A stretch of 64,000 bases of DNA from Berkiella sp964496435 (GCA_964496435.1 CAZBZP010000001.1:62001-126000), one strand, 5' to 3'. Shown: positions 25,668 to 34,306, counted from the stretch's first letter. Made by a program: numbers and translations. The notes: a model not told the origin generated them from the letters alone.

Positions 25668-25698
25668 TAAAAAAAAAGGCGACCCATGGTCGCCTCTT
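25668..25698 (-). terminator. Rho-independent terminator of rplM-rpsI
   Basis: On the minus strand, AGGCGACC-ATG-GGTCGCC is followed directly by a run of T residues (TTTTTTTTT). It starts about 16 bases after the rpsI stop. This is a textbook intrinsic terminator. Confidence 0.85.
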
Positions 25699-25713
25699 TC
25701 GTAAACTGAACAA

Positions 25714-26163
25714 TTAACGTTTTGAGTATTGTTCCACTTTACGCGCTTTACGGTGACCAACCTTTTTACGCTCAACTTCACGTGAATCACGTGTGACGTA
25801 ACCTGCTTTACGAAGAATACGACGGAATGACTGTGCGCCGCTCTCATCACCTTCGCTAGCTGAAGCAGGAACCCCGCCTTCTTCATCATATTCTAATAAA
25901 GCACGGGTTATACCATGACGAATTGCGCCAGCTTGACCCATGGGGCCTGAGCCGCGGACATTCACGGTGATATCAAATTTTGATTCAAGGCCCAACAACA
26001 CCAGGGGTTGTCTGACAATCATGTGTGCTGCGATGCGACCACCGAAGTATTCTTCTAGTGTGCGCTCATTAATGGTGATTTTACCGCTTCCTTTTTTAAG
26101 ATAAACACGCGCTTGGCATGTTTTGCGGCGACCCGTTCCATAATATTGTTGTGCTGTTGCCAT
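25714..26163 (-). CDS. rpsI: Small-subunit ribosomal protein S9 with an extra internal segment
   Basis: The 149-residue S9 has the usual start (YYGTGRRKTCQARVYLKKG), core (RQPLVLLGLESKFDI, GQAGAIRHGITRALLEYDE) and C-terminal tail RKARKVEQYSKR, which reaches toward the P-site tRNA. The family norm is about 130 residues. The excess is a Gly/Ala/Ser/acidic segment at about residues 95-112 (EGGVPASASEGDESGAQ) inserted between YDE and the helix FRRILRKAG. The gene follows rplM by 16 bases and ends at a strong terminator. Confidence 0.95.
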   Translation of the reverse strand: MATAQQYYGTGRRKTCQARVYLKKGSGKITINERTLEEYFGGRIAAHMIVRQPLVLLGLESKFDITVNVRGSGPMGQAGAIRHGITRALLEYDEEGGVPASASEGDESGAQSFRRILRKAGYVTRDSREVERKKVGHRKARKVEQYSKR

Positions 26164-26179
26164 TCGTTTTTACCAGTTC

Positions 26180-26617
26180 TTAATTATTTTCAAAGGATAA
26201 TTCTTTAGGTTGTTGAGCTTGGTGTGGGTGTTCAGCACCGCCATAGATCCACAACTTTTTAAACATCTTTCTACCCAAGGGGCCTTTAGGTAGCATACGT
26301 TTAATAGCTAACTGAAGAATGCGCTCGGGAGCATGGTCTCTCATCTTTTCTAAGGTTCTCGACTTAATTCCGCCTGGATACCCGGTATGATGATAGTAGA
26401 CTTTCGTTTTATCTTTTTTACCCGTTGCTTGAACCTGAGCCGCGTTAATAATAACGACAGCATCGCCGGTGTCTTCATGTGGGGTAAAGATGGTTTTGTG
26501 CTTACCGCGTAGAATAGAAGCAACGCGAGAGGCTAAACGACCAATAGTCATGGTTTTAGCATCTACAATAAACCAATCGCGTTTAATGTCTTGCGGTTTC
26601 GCGACATAGGTTCTCAT
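26180..26617 (-). CDS. rplM: Large-subunit ribosomal protein L13
   Basis: The 145-residue L13 is near the usual length. Its features are DWFIVDAKTMTIGRLASRVASILRGKHK, DTGDAVVIINAAQVQATGKK, YYHHTGYPGGIKSRTLEKM and RMLPKGPLGRKMFKKLWIYGG, all standard L13 blocks. It is the first gene of the conserved rplM-rpsI operon. A GGAGATCAGG stretch precedes the ATG, and a consensus -10 lies upstream. Confidence 0.96.
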   Translation of the reverse strand: MRTYVAKPQDIKRDWFIVDAKTMTIGRLASRVASILRGKHKTIFTPHEDTGDAVVIINAAQVQATGKKDKTKVYYHHTGYPGGIKSRTLEKMRDHAPERILQLAIKRMLPKGPLGRKMFKKLWIYGGAEHPHQAQQPKELSFENN

Positions 26618-26662
26618 ACAACCTGATCTCCAAAAGGGATAATAGACTCACAAAGTTGGCGA

Positions 26663-26690
26663 ATTATACAAAAGCGCATGGCTAAAAGAA
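26663..26690 (-). promoter_or_regulatory. Candidate promoter of rplM-rpsI
   Basis: On the minus strand a perfect TATAAT (26663-26668) lies 45 bases before the rplM ATG. A weak TTTCTT-like -35 sits 17 bases further upstream. Confidence 0.5.
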
Positions 26691-26711
26691 AGAGTGTAAC
26701 CCTCAAGTATT

Positions 26712-27035
26712 TTAAGGTGGTTCACTCAATAAGCATAAGCGATCAACGATTTTACCGTTTATTATATGTTCTTCAATGATTTCATCGATATCGAGTTTAT
26801 TTTCATAATGGTACCAAACGCCTTCAGGGTATATAACTAACACAGGGCCTTCGTCACATCTATCTAAACAACTACAAGTATTGGCCCGGCACTGCCCTTT
26901 TTGATGGATGCCTAATTGTTTTAATCGCTTCTTGGCATAGTCTCTTAGCTCATCAGCGCCGCCTACAGCGCAGCAACGCTTGCCACTGGCTCGCAGGTTA
27001 TTGCAGAAAAATAATTGGTAACGGTAATACGACAT
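26712..27035 (-). CDS. Thioredoxin-like [2Fe-2S] ferredoxin
   Basis: This 107-residue protein of the (2Fe-2S) ferredoxin-domain family has the first cysteine in LFFCNNLRASGKRCC and the others in CRANTCSCLDRCDEGPVLVIYPEGVWY. The latter is the signature shared with the C-terminal domain of NuoE-type subunits and stand-alone thioredoxin-fold ferredoxins. It probably carries electrons for an unknown partner. It is divergent from glcF, another Fe-S protein gene. Confidence 0.85.
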   Translation of the reverse strand: MSYYRYQLFFCNNLRASGKRCCAVGGADELRDYAKKRLKQLGIHQKGQCRANTCSCLDRCDEGPVLVIYPEGVWYHYENKLDIDEIIEEHIINGKIVDRLCLLSEPP

Positions 27036-27095
27036 GTCTAGTTATCCCTTATAGAGATAGGCATTATAACTCTTTTAGGCTCGGGCGAATATGAA

Positions 27096-28427
27096 ATGAG
27101 CCCTTACAAGACGCCTTTGCACCATGTTACATTTAACAATATGAATACAGATCTTAAAGAAAATCATGCTGAGCTTGTCGATAAGCTTGCCAGCCAATGC
27201 GTAAAATGCGCTTTATGCTTGCCGCATTGCCCAACTTACGAAGTCACCAAAGACGAAAATGAATCCCCACGCGGACGTATTGCCTTATTCCAAGCCCTTG
27301 CACAAGAAAAACTTCCCTTAACAGAAAAAGCCAAATCACATTTAGATCTTTGCCTTGGCTGTCGAGCATGTGAGCGAGTTTGCCCTGCACATGTAGAATA
27401 CGGGCAATTATTAACCCTTGGGCGTGCGCTTTTACCAGAATTACCTCAGCAAACACCTATCAAAAAGCCTAAACAAAGTACCCGCTTTTTAAGTTGGATT
27501 CTTAGTCAACCTGCCAATAGCAGACGATTACAATGGCTTTTGTGGTTCATTCAATGCCTCGGATTAAGACAAATTGCCAGGGCTTTAAAATTAACCGATT
27601 TATTGGGTTTGCGTTCTTTAGACAAGCTTTTACCACACGTTGACAAGCCCATGAGGCTGCAAACATTTTATAGCGCGATAGGTGCTAAACGCGGCAGTGT
27701 GATGTTATTTAGCGGCTGTTTAGGTTCCCTAGCCTCTCAAGAAACTTTAGATGCTAGCATTGTGGTGCTTCGCCATTTAGGCATGGATGTACATGTTCCA
27801 CCGCAACAAACCTGTTGCGGCGCAATTGCAAGCCATGCTGGCGATATTCAAGAGGCGCACAAGCTAGCCAAGCAAAATTGCGATGCTTTCTTGGCTGAAA
27901 AAATAGATTACATCATTACAACAGCCACAGGCTGTAGCGCTGTACTACAGGAATATGCTTCTCATTTTAGTTTTTCGCCTGATTTAAACAACCCCGCGTT
28001 CTCACAATTCTCCGCCAAAGTGATGGACATAGTGAGTTTTATTCAACACAGTGACTGGCCCGAAACCTTAAAACTTTCACCAATTAAACAACAAGTTATT
28101 GTACAAACGCCTTGCACAAGACGTAATGTTTTAAAAACGCCACAAGAACCCGCACAAATGCTAGCGAAAATCCCTGATTTACAGATCAGCCCTTTCACCT
28201 CTACCCACTGCTGTGGTGCAGCAGGAACTTATATGTTGGATCATCCCAGTATGGCTGAGGTATTAGCGCAACAATTGCTGAAAGAATTAGAAAATAAAGA
28301 AGTTAACTTTATAGCAACGACGAATATAGGCTGTGCGCTACACCTTGGCAAACAAATCCGAGAAAAGTATCCGCATATTAAGGTAGGACACCCTGTTATT
28401 CTATTAGCCCAATCCCTCGCAAAATAG
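27096..28427 (+). CDS. glcF: Glycolate oxidase iron-sulfur subunit-like protein
   Basis: The 443-residue protein has two 4Fe-4S motifs, CVKCALCLPHCP and CLGCRACERVCP, in the first 115 residues, then two CCG (heterodisulfide-reductase) domains with CSGCLGS-like and TCCGAIASH, and later TPCTRRN and HCCGAAGTY. This is the GlcF layout: it passes electrons from the flavin subunit to the respiratory chain. Flavin subunits (glcD/glcE) are not in the window, so the actual substrate (glycolate, D-lactate or other) is open. A start at 27141 (MNTDLKENHAEL) fits the family better; the ATG at 27096 adds 15 residues. Neither has a clear ribosome-binding site. Confidence 0.87.
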   Translation: MSPYKTPLHHVTFNNMNTDLKENHAELVDKLASQCVKCALCLPHCPTYEVTKDENESPRGRIALFQALAQEKLPLTEKAKSHLDLCLGCRACERVCPAHVEYGQLLTLGRALLPELPQQTPIKKPKQSTRFLSWILSQPANSRRLQWLLWFIQCLGLRQIARALKLTDLLGLRSLDKLLPHVDKPMRLQTFYSAIGAKRGSVMLFSGCLGSLASQETLDASIVVLRHLGMDVHVPPQQTCCGAIASHAGDIQEAHKLAKQNCDAFLAEKIDYIITTATGCSAVLQEYASHFSFSPDLNNPAFSQFSAKVMDIVSFIQHSDWPETLKLSPIKQQVIVQTPCTRRNVLKTPQEPAQMLAKIPDLQISPFTSTHCCGAAGTYMLDHPSMAEVLAQQLLKELENKEVNFIATTNIGCALHLGKQIREKYPHIKVGHPVILLAQSLAK

Positions 28428-28514
28428 ATAACGGCCCCCCTATCATTTGTCATAAAGTATGTTATCTTTGTACGGTTAAAGATATCTATTGTGTAACTAA
28501 GGAGAGTTCTAATA

Positions 28515-28988
28515 ATGGCTAAGAAGAAACCAGCAAAAGCTAAAAAGGCAAAAGTAACAAAGAAAGCAGTGCGCAAAGCAGCACCTAAAGCTAAACGTGG
28601 TGCAGTTAAGCGCGCTACAACTAAAAAAGCTGCTAAGCCAGCAGCTGCTGCCAAAAAAGCTTCCGGCCCAGTTTCAGTTGGCAAAAAACCTTTCAGCAAA
28701 TCACAATTTGTTACTGAAATTGCTGAACGTACCGGCGTTGCCAGAAAAGATGTCACCGCGATGATGGAAGTAGTTGGCCACATTATTGATGCACACTTAC
28801 AAAAATCCGGCCCAGAAGTGTTTTCATGGCCTGGCATGTTCAAAATCCAAGTTATCAAAAAGCCAGCGACCAAAGCGCGTCAAGGCATCAACCCCTTCAC
28901 TGGCGAAACCATGATGTTCAAAGCTAAACCTGCTAGCCGTCGTGTTAAAATTCGTGCGTTGAAACAACTTAAAGCAATGGCTTCTTAA
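28515..28988 (+). CDS. HU-family DNA-binding protein with histone H1-like N-terminal tail
   Basis: This 157-residue protein has two parts. Residues 1-50 are a Lys/Ala/Pro-rich tail (KKPAKAKKAKVTKKAVRKAA and similar), like eukaryotic H1 and bacterial H1-like proteins. Residues about 58-155 form an HU/IHF domain (FSKSQFVTEIAERTGVARKDV, then the arm region KPATKARQGINPFTGETMMFKAKPASRRVKIRALKQLK). It would bind DNA non-specifically and compact the nucleoid. A good AAGGAGAG precedes the ATG, and the gene ends in an intrinsic terminator. Confidence 0.9.
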   Translation: MAKKKPAKAKKAKVTKKAVRKAAPKAKRGAVKRATTKKAAKPAAAAKKASGPVSVGKKPFSKSQFVTEIAERTGVARKDVTAMMEVVGHIIDAHLQKSGPEVFSWPGMFKIQVIKKPATKARQGINPFTGETMMFKAKPASRRVKIRALKQLKAMAS

Positions 28989-29007
28989 AGCTTTTGTAAT
29001 AAGAAAT

Positions 29008-29036
29008 AAAAAAAGGGGCTTAAAGCCCCTTTTTTA
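29008..29036. terminator. Bidirectional intrinsic terminator between HU-like gene and feoB
   Basis: AAAAGGGGCTT-A-AAGCCCCTTTTTT has a GC core, A-run on the left and T-run on the right, so it works in both directions. It overlaps the feoB stop codon at 29034. Confidence 0.85.
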
Positions 29037-31280
29037 TATCTTCAACACTATCGGTGTTGGCAGCATTCTTGGCATAAGGTTTCTGGCATAATAGCGGATC
29101 CCAACGACAGTCAACATGGCTACTCCAATACAAAGCAACAACCATAAAAGCGAAGCTAAAGGATGCGCTTCAAAGGTGGCACATTGGTAGTAAACCACAG
29201 CCATCGCATAGGCCAAACCCGTGGTCCAGCAAACTGAAAATATTGTCCATCCCTTTTGCACTTCTCGCACCATCGCTGCAGTTGCGGACACACAGGGAAA
29301 ATACAGCAACACAAACAGCAAATAAGCAAAAGCATTTGCCTGGCCGTTAAAACGTCGCACCATTTCACCATAAACATGATTATTCAAAGACTCTGTGGGC
29401 GAACTTGCTGCAATGGGATTTAAGGTAGCGCTTGTTAGTTCGGCAAAATTTGCAGGAATAGTTGCAAATGCTTCCTTTAAGCGTGTGCCCAGATGAAATG
29501 CGTTTCTTTCTTCTGCTTTGCTTTCATCTTCATATAATGAATTGAGTGTGCCTATCACAACTTCTTTGGCTAATATCCCTGTGAGCAAACCAACAGCGGC
29601 CGGCCAATTATCTTCTTCTATACCCAGTGGCTTGAAGACAGGCACCAATGTTTTACCCATGGCGCTCAATAAAGAGGTTTGGTGTGATTCTTTTAGCCAA
29701 GTGCCCTGTGTGCTGACATTGTTTAAAACACCCACAATAATGCAAACAGGTACAATCAGCTTGCCAGCATTGAGCACAAAGCGCTTCAAACGATGCCAAC
29801 AATGAAACCACAAAGACTGCCAATGCGGCCATTGATAGGCTGGCATTTCTAAAAGCAATGGCGCAACTTCGCCTTTGAGCAAAGTCTTTTTAAGTAATAA
29901 TCCCGTTAGCACTGCCATGCTAATCCCAATGACATACAGTAAAAAAACGATATTGGGTCCGCCATGGGGGAAAAAGGCGGCGACAAAAACAGTGAAGATG
30001 GCTAAGCGTGCGCCGCATGACATAAAAGGACTCATCATCACAGCCAAGATCCTATCGCGCTTATTTTCTAAAGTGCGCATGCCCATAATGGCAGGCACGT
30101 TACAACCAAAACCCACAATCATTGGCACAAAAGATTTTCCTGGCAAACCAATAGCGCGCATTAATCTATCAATCACAAAAGCGGCTCTTGCCATATAACC
30201 TGAATCTTCTAGAAAAGCTAAAGCCAAAAACATGGCCCCAATCACGGGTATAAATGTAATGACGGTGCTGATGCCTTTGCCAAGCCCTGAGACCAGCAGC
30301 CCCATCAACCAAGCAGGTGTATGTAATTTTGTTAATAGGACAGCAAACCCTTCTACGAAAAAGGTATCGGCACTGAGCTCGAAAAAATCTTGAAATGCGC
30401 CGCCAATGTTAATAGCAAAAAAGAATAAGGCATACATAACGGCTAAGAAGAAAGGGATCCCTAAATAACGATGGCAAGCAATCCTGTCTAAACCGCGATT
30501 GACGTCATACGCATAATTGGGCACTTTGCAGGTTTGGCGCACGCTGGCCATTAATTCTTCAATATATTGATAGCGCCTGCTTGCGATTAACACATCGGCT
30601 TCAATGCCAGCCTGCGCTAGTATATCGGCTTGTGCTTTGGCAACACGTTCAGTATGGCTATTGGCAGATTCCCCTTCTAACCAACGAATGGCAACATACC
30701 GGGGCACTTGGCACGTATCAGACAGGTGTTGAATTTGCTCTTCAACAATAGATTGATAATGCAATTGAAAGCCTTCACGGTGCGTGCGAGCACAAAGTGT
30801 TTCTTTGAGTCCTTCAACGCCCAGCCCACTTCGCGCCACCATGGGAACAATTTTACAGCCTAAATGCGAAGCTAAAGCCTCCACATTGATGCGCTGCCCC
30901 TTTTTTTCCATTAAATCCATACGATTTAAGGCAACCACCACGGGCAATCGTTGTTCTAATAATTGTAAAGTGAGGTATAAATTACGCTCTATGTTTAGCG
31001 CATCGACCACATTGAGTATGAGTGAGCATGGCTGGCTATTGAGAAAATGACTGGTGAGTCTTTCATCTTGCGGGCTTTCGCTATCAAGCCTTGTTAAGGT
31101 ATAGGTGCCTGGTAAATCAATGATTTCAACATGTGTATTGTGATAATGGAAATGTCCTGATTTACTTTCAATTGTCACACCAGACCAGTTGCCAACACGT
31201 TGAGTTGCACCAGTTAAGGTATTAAATAAAGTCGTTTTACCGCAGTTAGGATTCCCGACCAGGGCAATCTGCATAGTCAT
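29034..31280 (-). CDS. feoB: Ferrous iron transporter FeoB
   Basis: The protein of about 748 residues has an N-terminal G domain (GNPNCGKTTLFN; the G3 motif DLPGTYTLT; NRMD) and a membrane part with two Gate-type halves (FVPMIVGFGCNVPAIMGMRTL and later MPAYQWPHWQ, VGLLTGILAKEVVIGTL). It imports Fe2+ across the inner membrane. Two ATG codons (31280 and 31274) and a TTG at 31286 are possible starts; the ATG at 31280 is preferred. The start overlaps the end of feoA. FeoC is not seen after it. Regulation by iron through Fur is supported by a Fur-box-like site upstream of feoA. Confidence 0.95.
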   Translation of the reverse strand: MTMQIALVGNPNCGKTTLFNTLTGATQRVGNWSGVTIESKSGHFHYHNTHVEIIDLPGTYTLTRLDSESPQDERLTSHFLNSQPCSLILNVVDALNIERNLYLTLQLLEQRLPVVVALNRMDLMEKKGQRINVEALASHLGCKIVPMVARSGLGVEGLKETLCARTHREGFQLHYQSIVEEQIQHLSDTCQVPRYVAIRWLEGESANSHTERVAKAQADILAQAGIEADVLIASRRYQYIEELMASVRQTCKVPNYAYDVNRGLDRIACHRYLGIPFFLAVMYALFFFAINIGGAFQDFFELSADTFFVEGFAVLLTKLHTPAWLMGLLVSGLGKGISTVITFIPVIGAMFLALAFLEDSGYMARAAFVIDRLMRAIGLPGKSFVPMIVGFGCNVPAIMGMRTLENKRDRILAVMMSPFMSCGARLAIFTVFVAAFFPHGGPNIVFLLYVIGISMAVLTGLLLKKTLLKGEVAPLLLEMPAYQWPHWQSLWFHCWHRLKRFVLNAGKLIVPVCIIVGVLNNVSTQGTWLKESHQTSLLSAMGKTLVPVFKPLGIEEDNWPAAVGLLTGILAKEVVIGTLNSLYEDESKAEERNAFHLGTRLKEAFATIPANFAELTSATLNPIAASSPTESLNNHVYGEMVRRFNGQANAFAYLLFVLLYFPCVSATAAMVREVQKGWTIFSVCWTTGLAYAMAVVYYQCATFEAHPLASLLWLLLCIGVAMLTVVGIRYYARNLMPRMLPTPIVLKI

Positions 31281-31503
31281 ACTCAACTTCTATTTGCTGA
31301 CATTCTTTTTTGCGCAAACTAAGGGTATAGCCTCGCAACCTAATTTGTATGGGATCACCTAAAGGCGCTATGCGCACAACGGTTACTGCCACACCAGGCG
31401 TTAATCCCATTGCTAATAACTTGTGTCTAAAGCCAAGCGCTGATTTGTGAAACCCTCTCATGCGAACTTCTTTTCCCACTGGAACAGCATCCAAAGTTAG
31501 CAA
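31246..31503 (-). CDS. feoA: Ferrous iron transport protein FeoA
   Basis: The 85-residue SH3-like protein has LGFRHKLLAMGLTPGVAVTVVRIAPLGDPIQIRLRGYTLSLRK spread over about 25-68, the FeoA core. It is a cytosolic accessory to FeoB. The start codon appears to be TTG. The gene overlaps feoB by about 35 bases, so the two are translated together. Confidence 0.92.
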   Translation of the reverse strand: MLTLDAVPVGKEVRMRGFHKSALGFRHKLLAMGLTPGVAVTVVRIAPLGDPIQIRLRGYTLSLRKKECQQIEVEYDYADCPGRES

Positions 31504-31540
31504 GCTTAGGTTTCCTAAATAGGTGTAAATAAAGGTTAAT

Positions 31541-31559
31541 ATTAATGATAATTATTCGC
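31541..31559 (-). promoter_or_regulatory. Fur-box-like site upstream of feoAB
   Basis: The 19-mer ATTAATGATAATTATTCGC resembles the Fur consensus GATAATGATAATCATTATC at about 13 positions. It lies some 40 bases upstream of the feoA start, a usual repressor position. Confidence 0.65.
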
Positions 31560-31606
31560 ATTCGCAAGTAAAAGGGGACCATAGGCCCCCTTTTACTTGC
31601 GAATGC
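31558..31606 (-). terminator. Perfect 20-bp inverted repeat after the microcin-like gene
   Basis: Arms 31558-31577 (GCATTCGCAAGTAAAAGGGG) and 31587-31606 are exact reverse complements around a nine-base loop. Read on the minus strand it follows the double-glycine peptide gene and precedes the Fur box, so it can insulate feoAB from upstream transcription. The trailing T-run is weak, so it may also be a palindromic repeat. Confidence 0.6.
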
Positions 31607-31648
31607 GCCCAGCGAAGACGGGCTGCAAAAAGTTAAATAACTTATTTT

Positions 31649-31939
31649 TCAGCCGCTAACTTTATTAACCACATAGCTGCCTGCATTGTAAATGCTATTG
31701 GCCGTATATTGAGCAGCAATAGCAACACCATAAGCAATGTAATAAAGCGGGGTATAGATGCAGTAATAAACAGCGGCAGCAACTGCTGTACCTAATGCTA
31801 AAAATGGCCCGGTTATCAAGCCCGCAGACATACCGGCATATTCAGCATAATTTGCAAAATATCTGTCCATACCTGACATATTATTACTATCAATGCCGCC
31901 AGCAATATAATTTACTTCGTTTAATGTTAAATCACGCAT
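31649..31939 (-). CDS. Microcin-like double-glycine leader peptide precursor
   Basis: The 96-residue precursor starts at 31939, where GAGGG precedes the ATG at the right spacing. The first 15 residues, MRDLTLNEVNYIAGG, match the colicin V-type leader pattern (MR-x-LTLNE-x4-GG) in length and sequence; such leaders are cut by C39-peptidase ABC exporters. The mature part (about 81 residues) starts IDSNNMSGMDRY and is hydrophobic, rich in Ala, Gly and Tyr, with long helix-prone stretches (ALGTAVAAAVYYCIYTPLYY, AIAAQYTANSIYNAGSYVV), like class II membrane-active microcins. No immunity gene or exporter is adjacent, so a non-antibacterial exported peptide remains possible. Confidence 0.68.
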   Translation of the reverse strand: MRDLTLNEVNYIAGGIDSNNMSGMDRYFANYAEYAGMSAGLITGPFLALGTAVAAAVYYCIYTPLYYIAYGVAIAAQYTANSIYNAGSYVVNKVSG

Positions 31940-32210
31940 TTTGGCCCTCATCTTTATGAACTGCTTAGATTTTAGATATGCTATCTTACTAAAATACTGT
32001 CAAATCACCAATTTTTTATGACGTAATTAATCTTTGGCGGCAAAGATGAATATTTTGGATTGCGATTCTCGTGAAGAATTATGCGTCATGACGAAAAAAG
32101 CTAGTTAATTTACAATTTATGCCTGTGATAGGTCTTCTCTGCATGGATAACGTCATTTCGAGAACAGGCTTACATTCACCTAGTTTTAATCATTAAACGG
32201 GTCTATCACC

Positions 32211-32230
32211 AAACACCTTTGGTGTTTTTA
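32211..32230 (+). terminator. Small hairpin with T-run before the triple-module gene
   Basis: AAACACC-TTT-GGTGTTT followed by further T residues lies 17 bases before the next ATG. It could end a short upstream transcript or act as an attenuator. The rest of 31952-32246 shows no gene. Confidence 0.35.
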
Positions 32231-32246
32231 TCAAAACCCTAGTTTA

Positions 32247-34295
32247 ATGAGAAATCATCTTATGCTACAAAATAAAGCACTTATCAAAAGCGCAAAACAA
32301 TCCAAAACGCAAACGGTTAAATCACAAACAATCCCTGAAGCACTCCTTGCTTGCGCCCAAGCAATGCATCCTGATGATTTTAAACGAAAGCAAAAAACAT
32401 TGAATGATATTCTTGATAATTCGCCGATAGAATCGTTTTTTGAAATAGACCAAAACTACAATTCACTAATCGATAATGCACAAATGCTGCCTGGCTTGCA
32501 TCAAAAGGATATTAACGTGATTAAATTTATTTCATTGAGCTTAAGTACATTGCTTAAGCAAAAGATGAAAGAAAAAGGCATCACTGAAAACTATTTTGTG
32601 CAAAGAATAGAAGAAAAGCGAAATCATCAAGTAACCCTTGGCGCGAAGAAAATTCGTAAAGCTATCGTTAAGTGCTGCAATGCTAACAATAAAATAGAAC
32701 TTGAAAAAAATATAGAACTTTTAGGTGTTTGTATTGATAATCACCATGCTAAGTGCTTAATGCACATTAACGCCCAGCATTGCTCTCATTTCGATGACGC
32801 ACTTTATCTACCTTATTGTCAACATTATAAAATGGACAAGGCTTTTGGCGAGTTTATAAGTTCCAAACTATTTGATTTGCTCATTCAAAAATTTAAGGCT
32901 AAGAACATTTCTTTTAAGGATTTTGCTGAAAAAATACTCGCCAATACCCAAGTCAAAGGCTTTATGCTGCTACATCAAGCAATAGCCAATGACTACTTGG
33001 ATGTTGCAAACAAGCTAATAGTCTTATTAAAAGAACCAAAATGTAAAGACATCTTGCATGCCAATCTCATGAATCAAACTCAAGAGGGCTTAATGCTCTT
33101 GCCGATTGCATTCAAAACAGGCAATCCTGACAGTGTGCTCTTTGCAATTAGGTTACTACAAACACCTGGCCATGAAAACGCACTGAAAGCTAACCTCATG
33201 AATATCACTGAGGATGACTTAATATCGCTACAAAACGTACTTGATTCAAGCCTCTCAACAAATGATCACCGCATAAATGAAATTGAAAGTTTTATGTATC
33301 ATAGTGGATATGAACAAAGAAAACTTGATAATCCTTGTGTTGTTCAAGATGACGACTGTTTTGTCAATGAATGTTTTGGCGTAAACCCAAACGACCACCC
33401 TCTTGTCAACAATGCATTACCTTTACTATTCTCAGGGCTTAGCCTGCAAAACACTGCTAACAAAGACCGAAATGGTAATGGCGAAGCCGAAATTTATCTT
33501 AAGCTCTCTGAGTGCTGCAAGGTAATTGGTGAAAATGATTTTGAGATAAAGCGACAGGCACTCGTCAGGTGTATCGATGACAATGAAACCAGTTTCTTAT
33601 TAAAGATTGACGCTAAGAAACGCACTATTGTCGACAGAGTGCTTTATTTTCCCTTTAAACATCAGCAATCTAAAAACAAGAACTTCGCTGAGTTTATTTC
33701 TTTATCGCTATTTGATTTGATTTATGAAAAAATGCGTAGCAGGAATATTCCTTTTATGCAATTTGCGCAAACTATACTCGCCAATGTTAGCAGCAATGGT
33801 TTTATGCCTTTGCATAGCGCATTAAAAACGGGCAGCACAAAGATTGCTTCAAGAATTTTTGCATTATTACAAACCCCACATTTTGAAAATATCCTGATTG
33901 CCAATCTTAGCAGTATAACCTATGGAGGCTTTACATCACTGGCCCAGGCAGTAATGTCAAAAAACCTTGATAACATTAAAGAAATAATTCGTCTTTGCGA
34001 ACAAAATCTTAGGCTTGATCAATGGCAAAAAATACTCTTAAATCATAGCAATAATGATTACAATATATTACACGACGCAGCAAACACGGGTGATATTACA
34101 ATATTCATGTATGTTGTTGGAGCGCTGCAAGCAGCTTTTGCTGAAGATGCTCACAATGTGATAACTAAACTTGCCAACGTCAAAACAAAAAATACTAATT
34201 GTTTGCCTAAGGGTTATGAAAATGGCGCTATTGAGAAGTTTTTGAGTAATTACAGATGTCATTTGTCGCCGACAAGCGCAACCTTTAAAATGTAA
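32247..34295 (+). CDS. Triple-module repeat protein, ankyrin-like, candidate effector
   Basis: The 682-residue protein carries three copies of one module of about 95 residues. They begin near residues 36 (CAQAMHPDDF), 143 (CCNANNK) and 423 (CCKVIGENDF), and each holds a match to FISLSLFDLI-x-K-x5-I-x-F-x2-F. Copies two and three are each followed by ankyrin-like repeats (GFMLLHQAIANDYLDVANKL, GFMPLHSALKTGSTKIASRI). There is no signal peptide or enzyme motif. An alternative start, MLQNKALIK at 32262, is possible. The lineage context suggests a secreted or regulatory repeat protein, but this is inference. Confidence 0.62.
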   Translation: MRNHLMLQNKALIKSAKQSKTQTVKSQTIPEALLACAQAMHPDDFKRKQKTLNDILDNSPIESFFEIDQNYNSLIDNAQMLPGLHQKDINVIKFISLSLSTLLKQKMKEKGITENYFVQRIEEKRNHQVTLGAKKIRKAIVKCCNANNKIELEKNIELLGVCIDNHHAKCLMHINAQHCSHFDDALYLPYCQHYKMDKAFGEFISSKLFDLLIQKFKAKNISFKDFAEKILANTQVKGFMLLHQAIANDYLDVANKLIVLLKEPKCKDILHANLMNQTQEGLMLLPIAFKTGNPDSVLFAIRLLQTPGHENALKANLMNITEDDLISLQNVLDSSLSTNDHRINEIESFMYHSGYEQRKLDNPCVVQDDDCFVNECFGVNPNDHPLVNNALPLLFSGLSLQNTANKDRNGNGEAEIYLKLSECCKVIGENDFEIKRQALVRCIDDNETSFLLKIDAKKRTIVDRVLYFPFKHQQSKNKNFAEFISLSLFDLIYEKMRSRNIPFMQFAQTILANVSSNGFMPLHSALKTGSTKIASRIFALLQTPHFENILIANLSSITYGGFTSLAQAVMSKNLDNIKEIIRLCEQNLRLDQWQKILLNHSNNDYNILHDAANTGDITIFMYVVGALQAAFAEDAHNVITKLANVKTKNTNCLPKGYENGAIEKFLSNYRCHLSPTSATFKM

Positions 34296-34306
34296 TTGCC
34301 CTTTTT

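Noticed and set aside
28241..28873. A 210-codon open frame on the minus strand opposite glcF and the HU-like gene
   Set aside because: It is antisense to the Lys/Ala-rich HU tail and the glcF 3' end, both clearly coding; its composition simply mirrors them and it has no known domain or ribosome-binding site.
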